From Apiotrichum sp. Y4204 (lineage: Eukaryota > Basidiomycota > Tremellomycetes > Trichosporonales > Trichosporonaceae): a DNA stretch of 64,000 nt. Shown in pieces: positions 24,598 to 36,000 of the stretch. Made by a program: the position numbers and the translations under genes. Below the pieces are notes generated by a model that was not told the origin of the DNA, did no database searches, and saw nothing but the letters and a program-made list of their open reading frames with translations. Numbering within the stretch: position 1 is the first letter of the stretch; each line of letters begins with the position of its first letter. The DNA is taken from the NCBI GenBank assembly GCA_025531455.1, contig JAMYHL010000004.1:62001-126000 (forward strand), given 5' to 3'.

Positions 24598-25730
24598 CTA
24601 GTCCTTGAGTGCGCTCCACTCTGCCATGCGCGCCGTGAGCGCACGCACCACTTCCTCCTGCAAGCGGACCTTGACGCGGCGCTTCTCCTCGTCGTCGAGC
24701 CCACTCTCCGCGAGCTCGGCATCAATCTGCCCCGGTTCCGCGCGTGTGGGGTCAAACGTCATCGTCCGCCCGTCGCTAAGCGTGATGCTGATCTCGGTAC
24801 TCTCCGCATCGGCCTCGGCCGCGCCCTGTCGGAAAAGCAGCGATGGTGCGCGCTTGCCTTTGCTCCGCGCACTGGCGGAGCGCTGCGAACCAGATTGGGA
24901 GAGCGCACGGCGCTCCATCACATCTGGGTCGGGAAGCTCGTCGGAATCGGAAGCGCCCTCAGAATCGGTGTGCTCGGCATTGACGTCCACGGGCGATCCG
25001 GCAGCGGAGAAGAACGACTCGTTCCGCCGCGGCGCGCGCGGCTTGGGCGTCTTGGGAAGGTGCGGGTTGAACACGTGGTCCTGCGGAAGCGTCGACTTGC
25101 CCGTCGCGGCGGGGAGGGCGGCTTTGGCCGTCTTGATGCTCTTCTTGGCTGTTGTGCGGCGCTTGCCGGCGGCGGGGGTAACGGCGGCCTTCCGTGGGTT
25201 CTTGGAATTGCGCGACGGCGTGCTGGGTGACTGCGCGCGTTTCCTGTACGATTGTGAGCCACGAGATCAATACACTCCAATCATCTCCACTCACCGCTTT
25301 GCAGCCGCGACGACCTCTGCCTCGTCGCGTTCCGGATGCAGCGAGGAAAACTGCTTTTTCGCGAGGGCCATGTGCGTCTCGGAAAAGCTGCCTGCCCAGC
25401 ATGCCTCGAGGTCGCCGAGCGTCATGGAGAGCATGGCGCGGGGGATCATGAGCAGGTCCGCGTCCGCGAGCGCCATAAACGCCGTGAGGGCATTGTCGAG
25501 GTTGGTGCGCATGTCGCGCGTACGGTGCTCGACTGTTGTTAGAGGCCTGAGATAAGGGACACATCAAGTATCTCGGCTCCATGAGAAGTTGCCAATTGCG
25601 ACTCACTCTCGACGTCAAAGTTGTCGAGCACGGCCTGCTGGGCCTGCTTCGCGCCCTTGCGCTTCGGGGTCTGCATCGCCACGGCCTTGGGCGTCGTCGG
25701 CGGCAGGCGGCGGGTCTTGGTTGACGCCAT
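24598..25730 (-). CDS. Borealin/Nbl1-like chromosomal passenger complex subunit
   Basis: Three minus-strand exons: 25730-25607, 25532-25295 and 25243-24598; 294 residues; introns of 74 and 51 nt. Borealin holds the Aurora B-INCENP-survivin complex together at centromeres and the spindle midzone. The Nbl1/Borealin N-terminal helix is visible from about residue 33 (VLDNFDVEIEHRTRDM) through LLMIPRAMLSMTLGDLEA. The middle is Lys/Ala/Ser-rich like borealin linkers. A short C-terminal element (ITLSDGRTMTFDP, about residues 230-243) resembles the conserved C-terminal motif. The family match rests on the N-terminal helix and overall plan. The 3' end is convergent with RFA1, 282 bases away. Confidence 0.75.
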
Positions 25731-26141
25731 GGTGTGGGGCGGGGTTGTTCGTGGGTTGTGGGAGGAAGGTTGTCGGGTTGGGGTGATGTTGCGGTGCCGG
25801 CTGGTGTCTGTTTCACGGCTGGGGTCCTGCCGGTGTATTTGTGTTCTGGGATGCAGAACAGTCGTGGTCTAGTGTATGAGTAGCGATGGATGGGTTGATG
25901 GATGGAGCGAAAGCACAACCAACATGGCCTGTTGTGTTGTTTTGTTGACGGTGTGACTGTTAGCGGGATCGGCATACAAAAGTCACTCGCGTCGGAATCA
26001 TTTTCACGTGGGAAAATCAATAGTATCACGTGATATTCATCCCTCGCTCGAGCGAGCTGGACCTGCGACCCTCGAGAGTGGCAGGTACTGACAGATGTGG
26101 CAGATGCTCAACAAGTCCATTGTATACATGCATCTTCAGCG
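25731..26141 (-). promoter_or_regulatory. Promoter region of the borealin gene with two CACGTG sites
   Basis: This 411-base gap separates two minus-strand genes, the 3' end of CFT2 and the borealin start. CACGTG occurs at 26005-26010 and 26027-26032, 22 bases apart, about 280-300 bases upstream of the borealin ATG. No gene seen. Confidence 0.5.
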
Positions 26142-29100
26142 CTACACAGTAGTGACCTGCGCATAGCTCCCGTACAGCTCCTTCCTGACAGCAAAGTACG
26201 TCGCGCTCACCGCGCCCTCAATGACCACCTCGCCCTCGCCGAGCTTGCGCACCGCGACGATCGCCCCGCCAGCCTTCTTGCCGTCCTCGCCGCCCCGCGT
26301 GCGCGCCAGCACGCCGGGGCCACACACAAGCATACCCTCGCCGGCGAACTCGGCCGGGATGGAGAGTGATGCGAGGCGATTCTTCAGCGCTAGCAGGTGC
26401 AGGTCGCCGATGAATAGTGATGACGGGAGGCGGGCGGGAGCAGAGTTGAAGGATGCGACAGCCTCGACCTCGCGTGGCGGTGATGGCTCGGACTTGACTG
26501 TCACTTCCATCTCGGCGTCGGCCTTCTCCTCGGCCATCTCGGCAACTACGGGCGCTGCGTCCTCTGCTGGTGCCGGCGCCTCTGTCGCTGCCGATGCTTC
26601 CTCTTCCATCTTGACGTCCTCCGCTGGTGCGTTGCCCTCGGTCGGCTCTGCACCGTCGCCCTCCGCTTTTGTGTCTGCGGCATCTCCCTCTGCCGGTGCT
26701 TCGACCGCGACCTCTGCTTTTATCTCCTCCTCGGAGGGCTTCTCCTCTCCCTCGACCTCCTCCTTGACCTCTACGACAGGCGGCAGCTCGACATGCAGCG
26801 CCTCGAGCATCGGCACCGTCGAGCCGGACGCGAAGCCCAATTTGCCGTCCACCATCGCAACCTCGTACCCTTCGAACTGTTGTTAGTAAATGTTGCATGT
26901 ACAGTGAAGTGAGGAAGGGCGTGACAGGCAGGCTGGGTTTTGACCACATTTATGCCACCCAGGAATCTTGCGAAGCCCACGCCCCTCCTTGTTGACCCAC
27001 CTTTGACCACCGCCCGCTGAGCATTGCGGAAATGCTGTCGCCGAGCTGGAGCGAGTAGCTCTGCACATGTTCACCGATGCGGATGACGTCGTTCGTCGAG
27101 GGGTGGAAAATCTCGTTTGTCATGGACGAGCTGGACGCGAAGAAGTCGAGGAGGGCCTGCGTGGCGTCCGGCGTCGACTGGACGATGACGAGCTTGCGGG
27201 GCTGGAGGTCCGTAATGATCGTCTTGATGGCCTGGCCGTCGTGCAGGCCGTCCATGTCGACATACTCGAGCGACGCGTGCAGGTCCAGTGTGACCTGCTC
27301 GCTGACGAACTTGGATGGCGGCTCGGGCGGGAGCTTGGCCTTCTCCTCCTCCTCGAGTTTGCGGCGCTTTGCCTCGCGCACCTCCTCGGTCTCACCCTCC
27401 TCCTCAATCTCACGGCCCTTCCGGATCCACTGGCCAATATCCAGTCCCTCGCCGTACGAGTCGACCTTGCGACCCTTGGCAATGTACGGGAACATACGGA
27501 AGCGCGCCATCTCGCCGACAGCACCGCGACCAACACGCATCTGCTGGCCCTTGACGAAAATGTCGAACGACATAGTTTGTACGTTCTCGCTGTCTTCGCC
27601 AAAGCCGTTGCGGGCCTCGCGGGGGAGGTCCTCCTCGGAACCGGCTTCGCTGTCAGAATCGGAATCAGAGTCGAGGTCGTCGGCTTCCAGCATTTTGCGT
27701 GACCGGTCCAGAGCAGCCTGGTGGGCTGCTTCGCGCTCCTTCTTCTGGCGTTCCTCCTCCTCGAAGGCCGCCAGCTCTTCTCCGGCGAGCGGAACCTTGG
27801 AGTCCATCTCAATGGTTAAAGACCCAGAGAGGGGCTGAAGACCACCGACCTTGCCGTGTCCATAGTGCGCAGCCTCAGCCTGTTCGCTCTCCCATCGGGT
27901 GTAGAGATCTCGTGCGAGCGTGTCGTCCTCGCCGCGAGTGGTGAGAAGCACCACGTTCCCGGGAGTACTCGCCATGGCGGAGAAGAGGAAACGCGAGGGG
28001 CCATGTGACATGTTTGGCGGGATGGCGAGAACCAGTTTGGGCCGGTTGAGCGGGAATGCCTGCAGGAGTTCCGCGGGGGAGGAGAAGAACTTCACGTGAC
28101 TGCTGTCAGCTCGCTAAAAGTTGTTCAGCTCACCTGAAGTCGAGGGCTCCATACTCGGACATCATGTTCACAAAGTGACGCTGCTTGCGCTTCCGCCGAC
28201 CACCATCGCCAGCGACGATATCGTCAGTGCCCGACTCCCTCACAATGCCTCCCATCCACTCAATCAGACTGCGCGCGAAGGACACCATGTCTTGTCCCGT
28301 TCGGCTGACAAGACAGAGGGGATAGTTCCAATCCTGGCGGTGTGCCTGGGGGTTCTTGCCCGTGGGGTTGAGCTTAAACGTCCAGTGCTGGTCAAGGAGG
28401 ACCAGGAGTTCAAGCAGACGCGGAGACGGGTCGCACGGGAGGAGGATCGAGTGCCCACTCTGTAGTGTAGAGTTCACAAGGTCTGGCGTTAGAGGTGTCT
28501 GTGGACTGCACGTCGTTCAACTCACCAAGAATCGCTGTCTCGCGGTCTCTCCGTTTCGGGTTGACGATCATACTCCTGTCACCTTCCACAATGAGCAGGT
28601 CCGGTCGCCTAATGTCCTCTGCGTATCCTGTAAGGCCTCCCTGCCCTGTGACCATGCCATCCAAGTGTCGCTCGCCGGTGTGGTTCATACCGACCGCGTA
28701 AAGAACGGTACCGGATGTCGGGGAACGAATCTTGAACAGTGTTCCTCCAAGAACGTGTCCTGAAGGGAACGGCGTAAGCAGCAGATGTGATAGCTCGCCT
28801 GATGTCAGCTTCAACGTACCCGAACAGCTGACGCACCACCAAGATGAAGGGGCTGGTTGTAGCGCGTCGCCTTGATCCAGTCAAACGCCTCGTGAATTTC
28901 CTCAACGGTAGGCACAAACGGCCCGCGAAACGGCTTCTTGCCCTTGTGCAGCACTGCGTCGTCGACTGCCACCGAGTCATCTTCTGCGACGGGCACAGGG
29001 CACTCGCTCCGCCAGCTCTCGGCCTCGGAAAGACACACGACGCGGCCCATCTCAACGGTCGGTTGTGTTGCGTATACCGGACACTTGAGGCCCCAGTGTG

Positions 29101-29397
29101 CGCGCGCATATGGATAGAGACCTAGGTATCGCGTGGGCGAGTGCGAGAGGAGGACGAGGGACAGTGTCGGCGCAAGTCTACCGCGTCAGTGCAATGTCAC
29201 ACACAGCATTTCTACAGTTATACGCACTCTCGGATCTTTGCCTCGTACTCCCATTCATCTGCGTTCGCGCTCGCGCGGAAATCGCGCTGCCCCATGTCGA
29301 GAAGGATGCGCGCATCGTCGAGCTCGAGATAGTACGCGACCGGCTCGGTCGTGGATGACGACGACGCCGACGACGACAGCGGCGTGAGTGTGATCAT
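26142..29397 (-). CDS. CFT2: Cleavage and polyadenylation factor subunit Cft2/CPSF100
   Basis: Six minus-strand exons: 29397-29228, 29177-28837, 28798-28526, 28482-28134, 28099-27001 and 26876-26142; 988 residues. Cft2 is the catalytically inactive metallo-beta-lactamase partner of Ysh1/CPSF73 in pre-mRNA 3'-end cleavage. The fold begins VAYYLELDDARILLDMG. The usual HxHxDH zinc motif is degenerate (LLSHSPTRYLGLYPYA), as expected for CPSF100. GHVLGGTLFKI and the beta-CASP segment (SGHSILLPCDPSPRLLEL) follow. The C-terminal region contains an acidic Glu/Ala/Pro insertion (about 26480-26790), which helps explain a length above the usual 780-860. Exon 5 holds another acidic stretch (DSDSDSDSEAGSEED). 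The penultimate intron is 34 nt and the last is 124 nt. Confidence 0.93.
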
Positions 29398-32300
29398 GGC
29401 CGCGGGATTTCGTTGAGCGCTGAGGGAGTTTGTGCACTCCCGACCCGTAGTGTTGAGAGGACTGTATTGATGGAGAGTGTTACTTGTTGGCTGTCGAGAG
29501 AACTACCACCCCTGCCTCAACAATGGAAAGTGACTTCAGACAACGAAAGGAAACCGACAAGATCACAGGCTGGGATCTGATGAGCGAATCAATCAACGAA
29601 ACCAAACTTCACGTGATATATACATGGAAATCGCGTGTCTTTTTTTACTTCCGTGGGCCGTGGGCCGCTAAGCCTAGCGAGAGTTTCAAATAAACAATTA
29701 GCTACGGGGGCCATATGAGTGTTCTTATGTAATCGCGTCTGATTTATGATACTTGTGCCCATCTCGTTAGATCCGTTCCTGGGCACCGTGCGCCGATCCA
29801 GCCCTGCCAGGCCCGCGGTCCGCGGCCTCTTGTCCTGATGCGGAAAGAGGCGCGTTGGCGCACAGGCATCCAGGCACAATACTAGTCCTCTCACGAAAAA
29901 TCGTCACAGCAGGAGATTTTGGGTGGCAGATGGTGTGGTACTTGTTCCTGTTTGTCATGTTCACTCGTCATGGATGGGATGCATGGGGCTGGGAAGCGAG
30001 GGGAAGCGGACAACAGCCTCCTCATTCGGTGTTCCTGACAGATAAGTACTCGTTAGGCGGGGTCATGGGCAGGGGCGAGACGGACACAGGAGACAAAGAG
30101 GCTGAGAAACAAAAGAGTCAACAGCGGTACGGCGGACCGAGCGGGGAACCGGCGGGACGGCGATGGAGCCAGATCAGATGAGATTCGCCGTCGCGCGCCG
30201 ACGCCGACGATGGCGGGAAGTGCTGCGGGCTGTGCGGGGACTGCGGGCAGCGGTCGCGGCACCGGGCACGGCGGTGTGCGGAAGCGAGTACCGCGCCTTA
30301 TGGCTTGTTATTCGGTGTACAGCATGTAAAGCTTGTCGAGATGGATCCTTGTTGACACAGCTGATGCAGCTGACACCACTGACTAGATCTGACTCATGTC
30401 GTTTGTGGAATGAACGGCATGGCAAGGTCATCCGCTCATGGATCATGGATCATGGATCGGGCAAGTCCTTCGGGGGTCGGATGAAAGCGATGTCATGGGT
30501 CATCATGACACAATTCACAAGTCGCCGAAAACCCAGGACGCTGAGAAGTTGCGGGCACTTCATCTGCAGCCTTTCACATGATGGATCGGGGGTGCGAAAC
30601 CTTGTGAAAACCTTAACCTTCACTGCTGACTGATATTGGGAGAGGATAACAAGGGACAGGAAGGAGTATGCCAGGAGGAAGGACCCAGGGCAGCGAGAGG
30701 GTCCATTGCGATGTCGAGCATAGCGTCCACCACCCATGCTTGGTGGGTGGACATTGTGCCCAGGGGCCCTGCAACTTATTCTCGTGCTCCCAGGGCAACT
30801 CATATGGATTTGATGGTCTGGCCACTATTGCCTGCGGCGTGCGGCCTCTGTCCTGGATCAATGGCATGGTTTTCCACTGATTGCAAGCTTCAATGTCTTT
30901 GGCGGTTGCTCAGCACCGACCGTCCGAGGACCCTCATTTCTCAAGTGCGCTATGGACATTCTATTCCTTTTATCAGACTACGTCTTGAGAGATCCGCCGG
31001 CCGCCGCCACAGCCTCGCTTGAGAGCGTCTGCGTTTGTGTCGTTTGTTCCATCCGCGCCTCCCCTTCATCCAGATTCAGCCGCCGCCTCTGTTGCACCTC
31101 TCTCGCAGTGCGCAGCCAAAGTCTGTGTAGTGGGGAGAATGTCGTGACTGAACTAGGCATTCATTGCTATCTGTAATCTGATCAGTTTGGCCAGGGACAG
31201 ACTACCCAAGTGCCCTTGTACCTGTCTGGCTACAGCCTACAACCTCGGCTACTTGATACCGGTGGGGTACATCGTGGGCAGCAACCGCTAGATCGCTAGA
31301 CGATGATCTCTCCCGTATTGCGATTGTGGAGCAGTGGGATGGTGGGAATGAAGGGCGATAGGGGTGATGGCGAGAACTTCCAAAGTCCGACTGGTCACGA
31401 GCGACAGGGAGCCAGGGATGCAGCAGGACGATTGGAGACTCGATAGATGGTCCAGACCACAACAAATACGCACACAGGGTGGAGGGAAAAAAAAGGGGCG
31501 CCGAAGGCGAGTGGGACATTGCCTGGTTTATAGGTTTAGATATCCAGATGGACCATTTGGGACCAGAACATGCATGATAACCGACCCCAAAGAGCCCATC
31601 CACTTTGAGGTAGTGGTGTCGCTGGGATCAGTACGAGGCATATGCGTATGCGGGGCAGTCCATGCATGATGTCCCGGCAGAGGCCGTCATATGGCCAGCC
31701 AGGACTGGCTCGACTCTTCATCTCTGTGTCTCTCTATCTAGTCCACCTGCTCACCGCCTCACTGATTACTGATCATCGAGCGTGCTGAGCATTATCTAGT
31801 GGACGTAAGAAGTGGAAGTGGAAGTGATTGCATGATTGTTGTGCCTGGGGTTGCCGGCCTGCGCCTCGCTCCGCCTTGGCTCTTTTCATGTGTCTGGCGT
31901 GCTCTGCTCCCACTCCCTCCGATATCCCCTCCCAACTCTCTCCCTCTCTCCCTCTCCTCCTGCTCCTCATCTCTGGTCTCTCAATTGATTTTCCTGCTCT
32001 TCTATTAGCAGTTAACCCGTCTCGTTTCCATCGGCATCCATCCATCCTTCCCATCATCTCACATCACAATCTCATCACCGTCATTACCATTGTCAACACC
32101 GCCTCTTTGGCCCGCATCCATCCACATCTATACAGGCATCCAGCAACCCCGACATCCATCTCGTCCCTTTTCTTGTCCAATTCATTCATATTACTATCAA
32201 ACTCTACTGCACCTCTCCGACTGTCTATCCGCCCTCTTGAGTTTCCCTTATCCCTTATCCACCGCACGCTCCTTCGCCCTCTCTGCTTCTCCGTCGCCCT

Positions 32301-33033
32301 CTCGCCCTAGTGTTGTCTCGATCAGCTCGTAATCTTTTTGGGCATTGATCTCTCACCACACACACACCTTCTCGCTCCCCTTTCCTTTTCCCTGTAGGCC
32401 CCGACTCGAGCACTCGGTCCTTCCGTCCCGCCAGACACTACGCGCGTGCACAAGTACGCCTCACACACACACCAACACCACCACCACCACGACTGATACC
32501 TGCACTCGACCAAATCGCGCCCTCGATGCATCGTCGTGCCTAGAACCCATCAGACGGCCAAAACGTGCGCCTCCCCCCACCCTTCGGACCTTCTCTTTCT
32601 GTTCTCCGTGCGTGGACGTCCGAAGGCAAGTCACGACTCGACCGAAAGGGACAAAAAACAGAGAGCGAGCGAGTGACAGAAGAGAGTGACGGATCAAGAG
32701 ATCACACACAGAGTCTACTCTCACGCGCGCGATCCCTGTGCCGTCGACGCACCCTTGTGTCATCCTTCCAACCCCCTTGTCCGCTCTTCCATCCGTCAGG
32801 ACTTTGTCAGGACTTTTAAGGACTCTGGCACCTTTGTCATTCCAAAGACAGCACTTTTCCTGCTTCCACTTGCAGCATCCGAATCACTCGGATCCTCGGA
32901 CTGGCCTGGCCCATCCCGCGTCTCCTTCCACCTCCTCGCGCGCCGCCTTCTTCCTTGCACTTCTACACTTTGTTTCTCCACTCGTCCACCTAGCATTCAC
33001 CCATTCTTGTCCTCAACCACACCGCTCGCCAGC
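29398..33033. other. 3.6 kb with no recognisable gene; promoter of CFT2 and long leader of the ARF-GEF
   Basis: Near CFT2 there is CACGTG at 29610-29615. Open frames between 29.8 and 31.7 kb are short and lack coding bias. A GGATCATGGATCATGGATC repeat lies near 30440. From about 31.85 kb to 33.03 kb the plus strand is markedly pyrimidine-rich, consistent with a long 5' leader or promoter of the Sec7 gene. An open frame runs upstream of that gene's chosen ATG to 32686, but it translates the leader and is not convincing protein. Confidence 0.5.
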
Positions 33034-36000
33034 ATGTCGTCGCCGACTCGATATCAGGTCGCGCCGTCGCCGACTGCCGAGATTCGATCACAGGCAATCG
33101 CAAAGTTGAAACGAGCTGCGTCTATTCCGCGAACGCCAGATGGGAGGCGAGGGCTTGTGACTGGTGGGATGACCTCGACATCCACGTCCGAGGAAGGACA
33201 TGGTGGACCGTCGTCGTCGACTTCTGGCCACTCGCATTCGCATTCGCCATCGCCGTCCCGTCCGAATTACGACTACGATGAAGAGGAGCAGCTGCTCAAT
33301 GCGGGCCCGGAAGTCAACGTGTTCGGCGCACCTGTCATGCAGCGGACATTGTCCGAGTCGTCCTCGTTCCACATCCCGACACCACCCCACATGCCATATG
33401 GTTCGTCGACAACCTCTTTGCTTAATGACCAGCCCTCACCACATCATCCAGGATCAGATTGGGCGAACACCGGCGTTCCTTACCCATTGCAGATGCAAGG
33501 CCTCAGCCCCGTGTCGGTGCCACCAAGCGCATTCCCTGGAAGCCTCCACACACCCAACGGTCCGAGTCGCAACACGCCCAGCCCACTCCTCCCGTCGCTG
33601 ACCGACTTGCGCAACCTGTCCCGTTCCAACTCTGCGGCGGCAAGAGCAAAAGCAATGTGCAAGCTTACGGGGCAGCCGGAAACGCCTACACGTAGCACCA
33701 ACATCATAACCCCCATGTCATCAGATGAGGACGTCCGACTCGGCTTCCACGGTCTAGCTGGATCACGTCTCACGCGCTCGGGCACGATCGGCGTGCCGCG
33801 GATGTTTGGGCTGACTCCAAGCCCATCACAATCCACAACAACAGTGGACGACACGGCGGCGCTCATCCCGGCCGCAACTCAGCTCCCAGATACTGCCTTT
33901 GACATTCCGCGCCCACGCCTGCAACGCAGCTTCACAGTGTCTTCCTCCAACATGGGCGAGGAGCGGCGTAGTGCTGTCGGACGGCGAATGGTTGAACGCC
34001 TTGGAGAACGACGCGCTGCACGCCAGAAAGAAGAGGCGGAGGTTCGCAAACTCTGGGAGGAGAGCAGAAAACACGCAGACCTCCGAAAGTCGACAGACAC
34101 GTGGAGCTCGCGCCACAAAAGTATAGCCAACTCGGGACAGCCTGGTCATCCGAGTCAAGAACAAGCGCCAGATGTCCAAGAAACCAAAGCGGACGTCCCG
34201 GAAGAGGTGGAGGAAGACGAAGACGAGGAAGTCATCGCATTTGATGGCGCGGGCCACCAGTGGGGCCAAGAGGAGGAAGATGGGATGGAGGACGACACAG
34301 AGGAGGATGAGGACGAACGCGCCCCGACACATCCCACGAATCTCCCCTTCATCGCCCTGCCTCCCATCTCATCCCAGCCAGCTTCTCTCCTTTCCGCCAC
34401 CCCGTTTGATCGCACGCCATCACGCAGCACTGAACGCTCGGACGAGTTCGAGTACGAGGCCCACCTTCGTCGCAGCCTGTCGAGCCGTACTGCCCGCAAT
34501 GAGGTGATGGAGGCGAGCCCGGAAGTGGCGCTTCCCAGTCCACTGATCGAGGACTTGTCGGAAGAGTCCAACCACGAGGGTGTTTTCCTTCGCCAACAGA
34601 GCGCCGCCAGCCGCCATAGCTACAACAGCCCGAGCAGCCTCGGCCACAGCAATCTGGGACACCACGGCCACGAGGATCTCACTGTTCCTGTCCTTCCGTT
34701 TGTCGCTGCAACTCGGCATGTGACCCAGGAGTCTGTGTCCTCGTCTGGCACCGCAGTGCCGCCTGGCCGTTCGCCGGGTGCAGAGTCGACGGCCACCTTT
34801 GAGCCGGTCACCGCCCCTCAGCTCAATATCCCGGAGGAAAGCTGGTCGGGCAATGTCAATGGCAGCCAGAGTGAGTTTTGAGACCCTTTGATCTAGGATC
34901 TTGCTAAGGCCACCAGACTCAGTGGATGCGGACACTCCAATCACCGAGACATGCAAGGTGTACCAACAGATGGACAGTACCGATGTGAGCGGCAAGAACT
35001 CGCCAGTACGCCACACGCAGCAGGACAGCATCTCGAACACGAGCACCACCAGTGCGCAGGACCGAGCTGTCAGCCGCATGTCGTGGGACGAGGTCAACCA
35101 CGAGGAAGCAAACCAAGGCAAGAAGGGTAGCCTCACGGGACGCAAAGGCCGTGCTATGCTGGCAGCTCTCCGAAAACACTCAGCGACGAGCACTGCCAGC
35201 CCGCCTGCAAGCCCCCGACACGCTTTCAATCAGATGTTCGGCAGGCGCGAGTCCGAGTCTTCGGCGTCAGCCAGCCAGCGTAGCAACCGCGAGTCGCCGG
35301 TGCATTCTCGCGTTGTACGGCATGAGACGTCCACCTCTTCGCTCAACACACCCGAGGGGGCGACGTCGGCGAACAATATGCTTCTCCAGCACCAGCTTTC
35401 CAACTCTTCGCCGGTTGGCTTCCTCCCGCGTGCCGACATCAACGACCCGCGCGTCATGAATTCGAAGCTCTCCCCGTTCCCGGGTATTAATGTATCCCGG
35501 TCCCGCTCTGGTTCCGAGAGCCATAACGAGATTCCGCACCTTGTTCACCACCACTCGGAACCGGCGACTCGCACAGTCAACGGGGCACATGTCACCAACG
35601 GCGCCGCTAACGGGCATACCAACGTTTCGCACGCCAACGGCTCCCACGCCAATGGTGCCTCGCATCGTGTTCAGAAATCTGAGGACAGCACGAACGACCT
35701 AGTGCGGCGCAACTGGTTGGGCAGACCTATTGCCGCGTCGCGCACGTCCGAGGCCACGAGCGACAACCACTCACGCCAAGGCAGCAATTCCAGCCACATG
35801 AGCCAGCCGAGCCACAGCCACCGCAGCAACAACAGCTACCACAGCGCTACCCCGAGTGACGATTATCGCAACGGCAGCAGCATTCGTGCCACTGAGTCGC
35901 CCGTGGACACGACGCCAAAGGAGCGCGGCGCAGGCACAGGCACGCGGGACACGAAGCAGCGTCCCGAAATTCCAGCGTTCATGGTCAATCGCCGTCGCGC

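Noticed and set aside
24605..25555. 316-codon open frame on the plus strand
   Set aside because: Antisense to the borealin exons and runs through their introns; no family motif.
32686..33033. Upstream extension of the ARF-GEF frame to an earlier ATG
   Set aside because: The extra 116 codons translate leader-type DNA; the ATG at 33034 opens a protein-like sequence.
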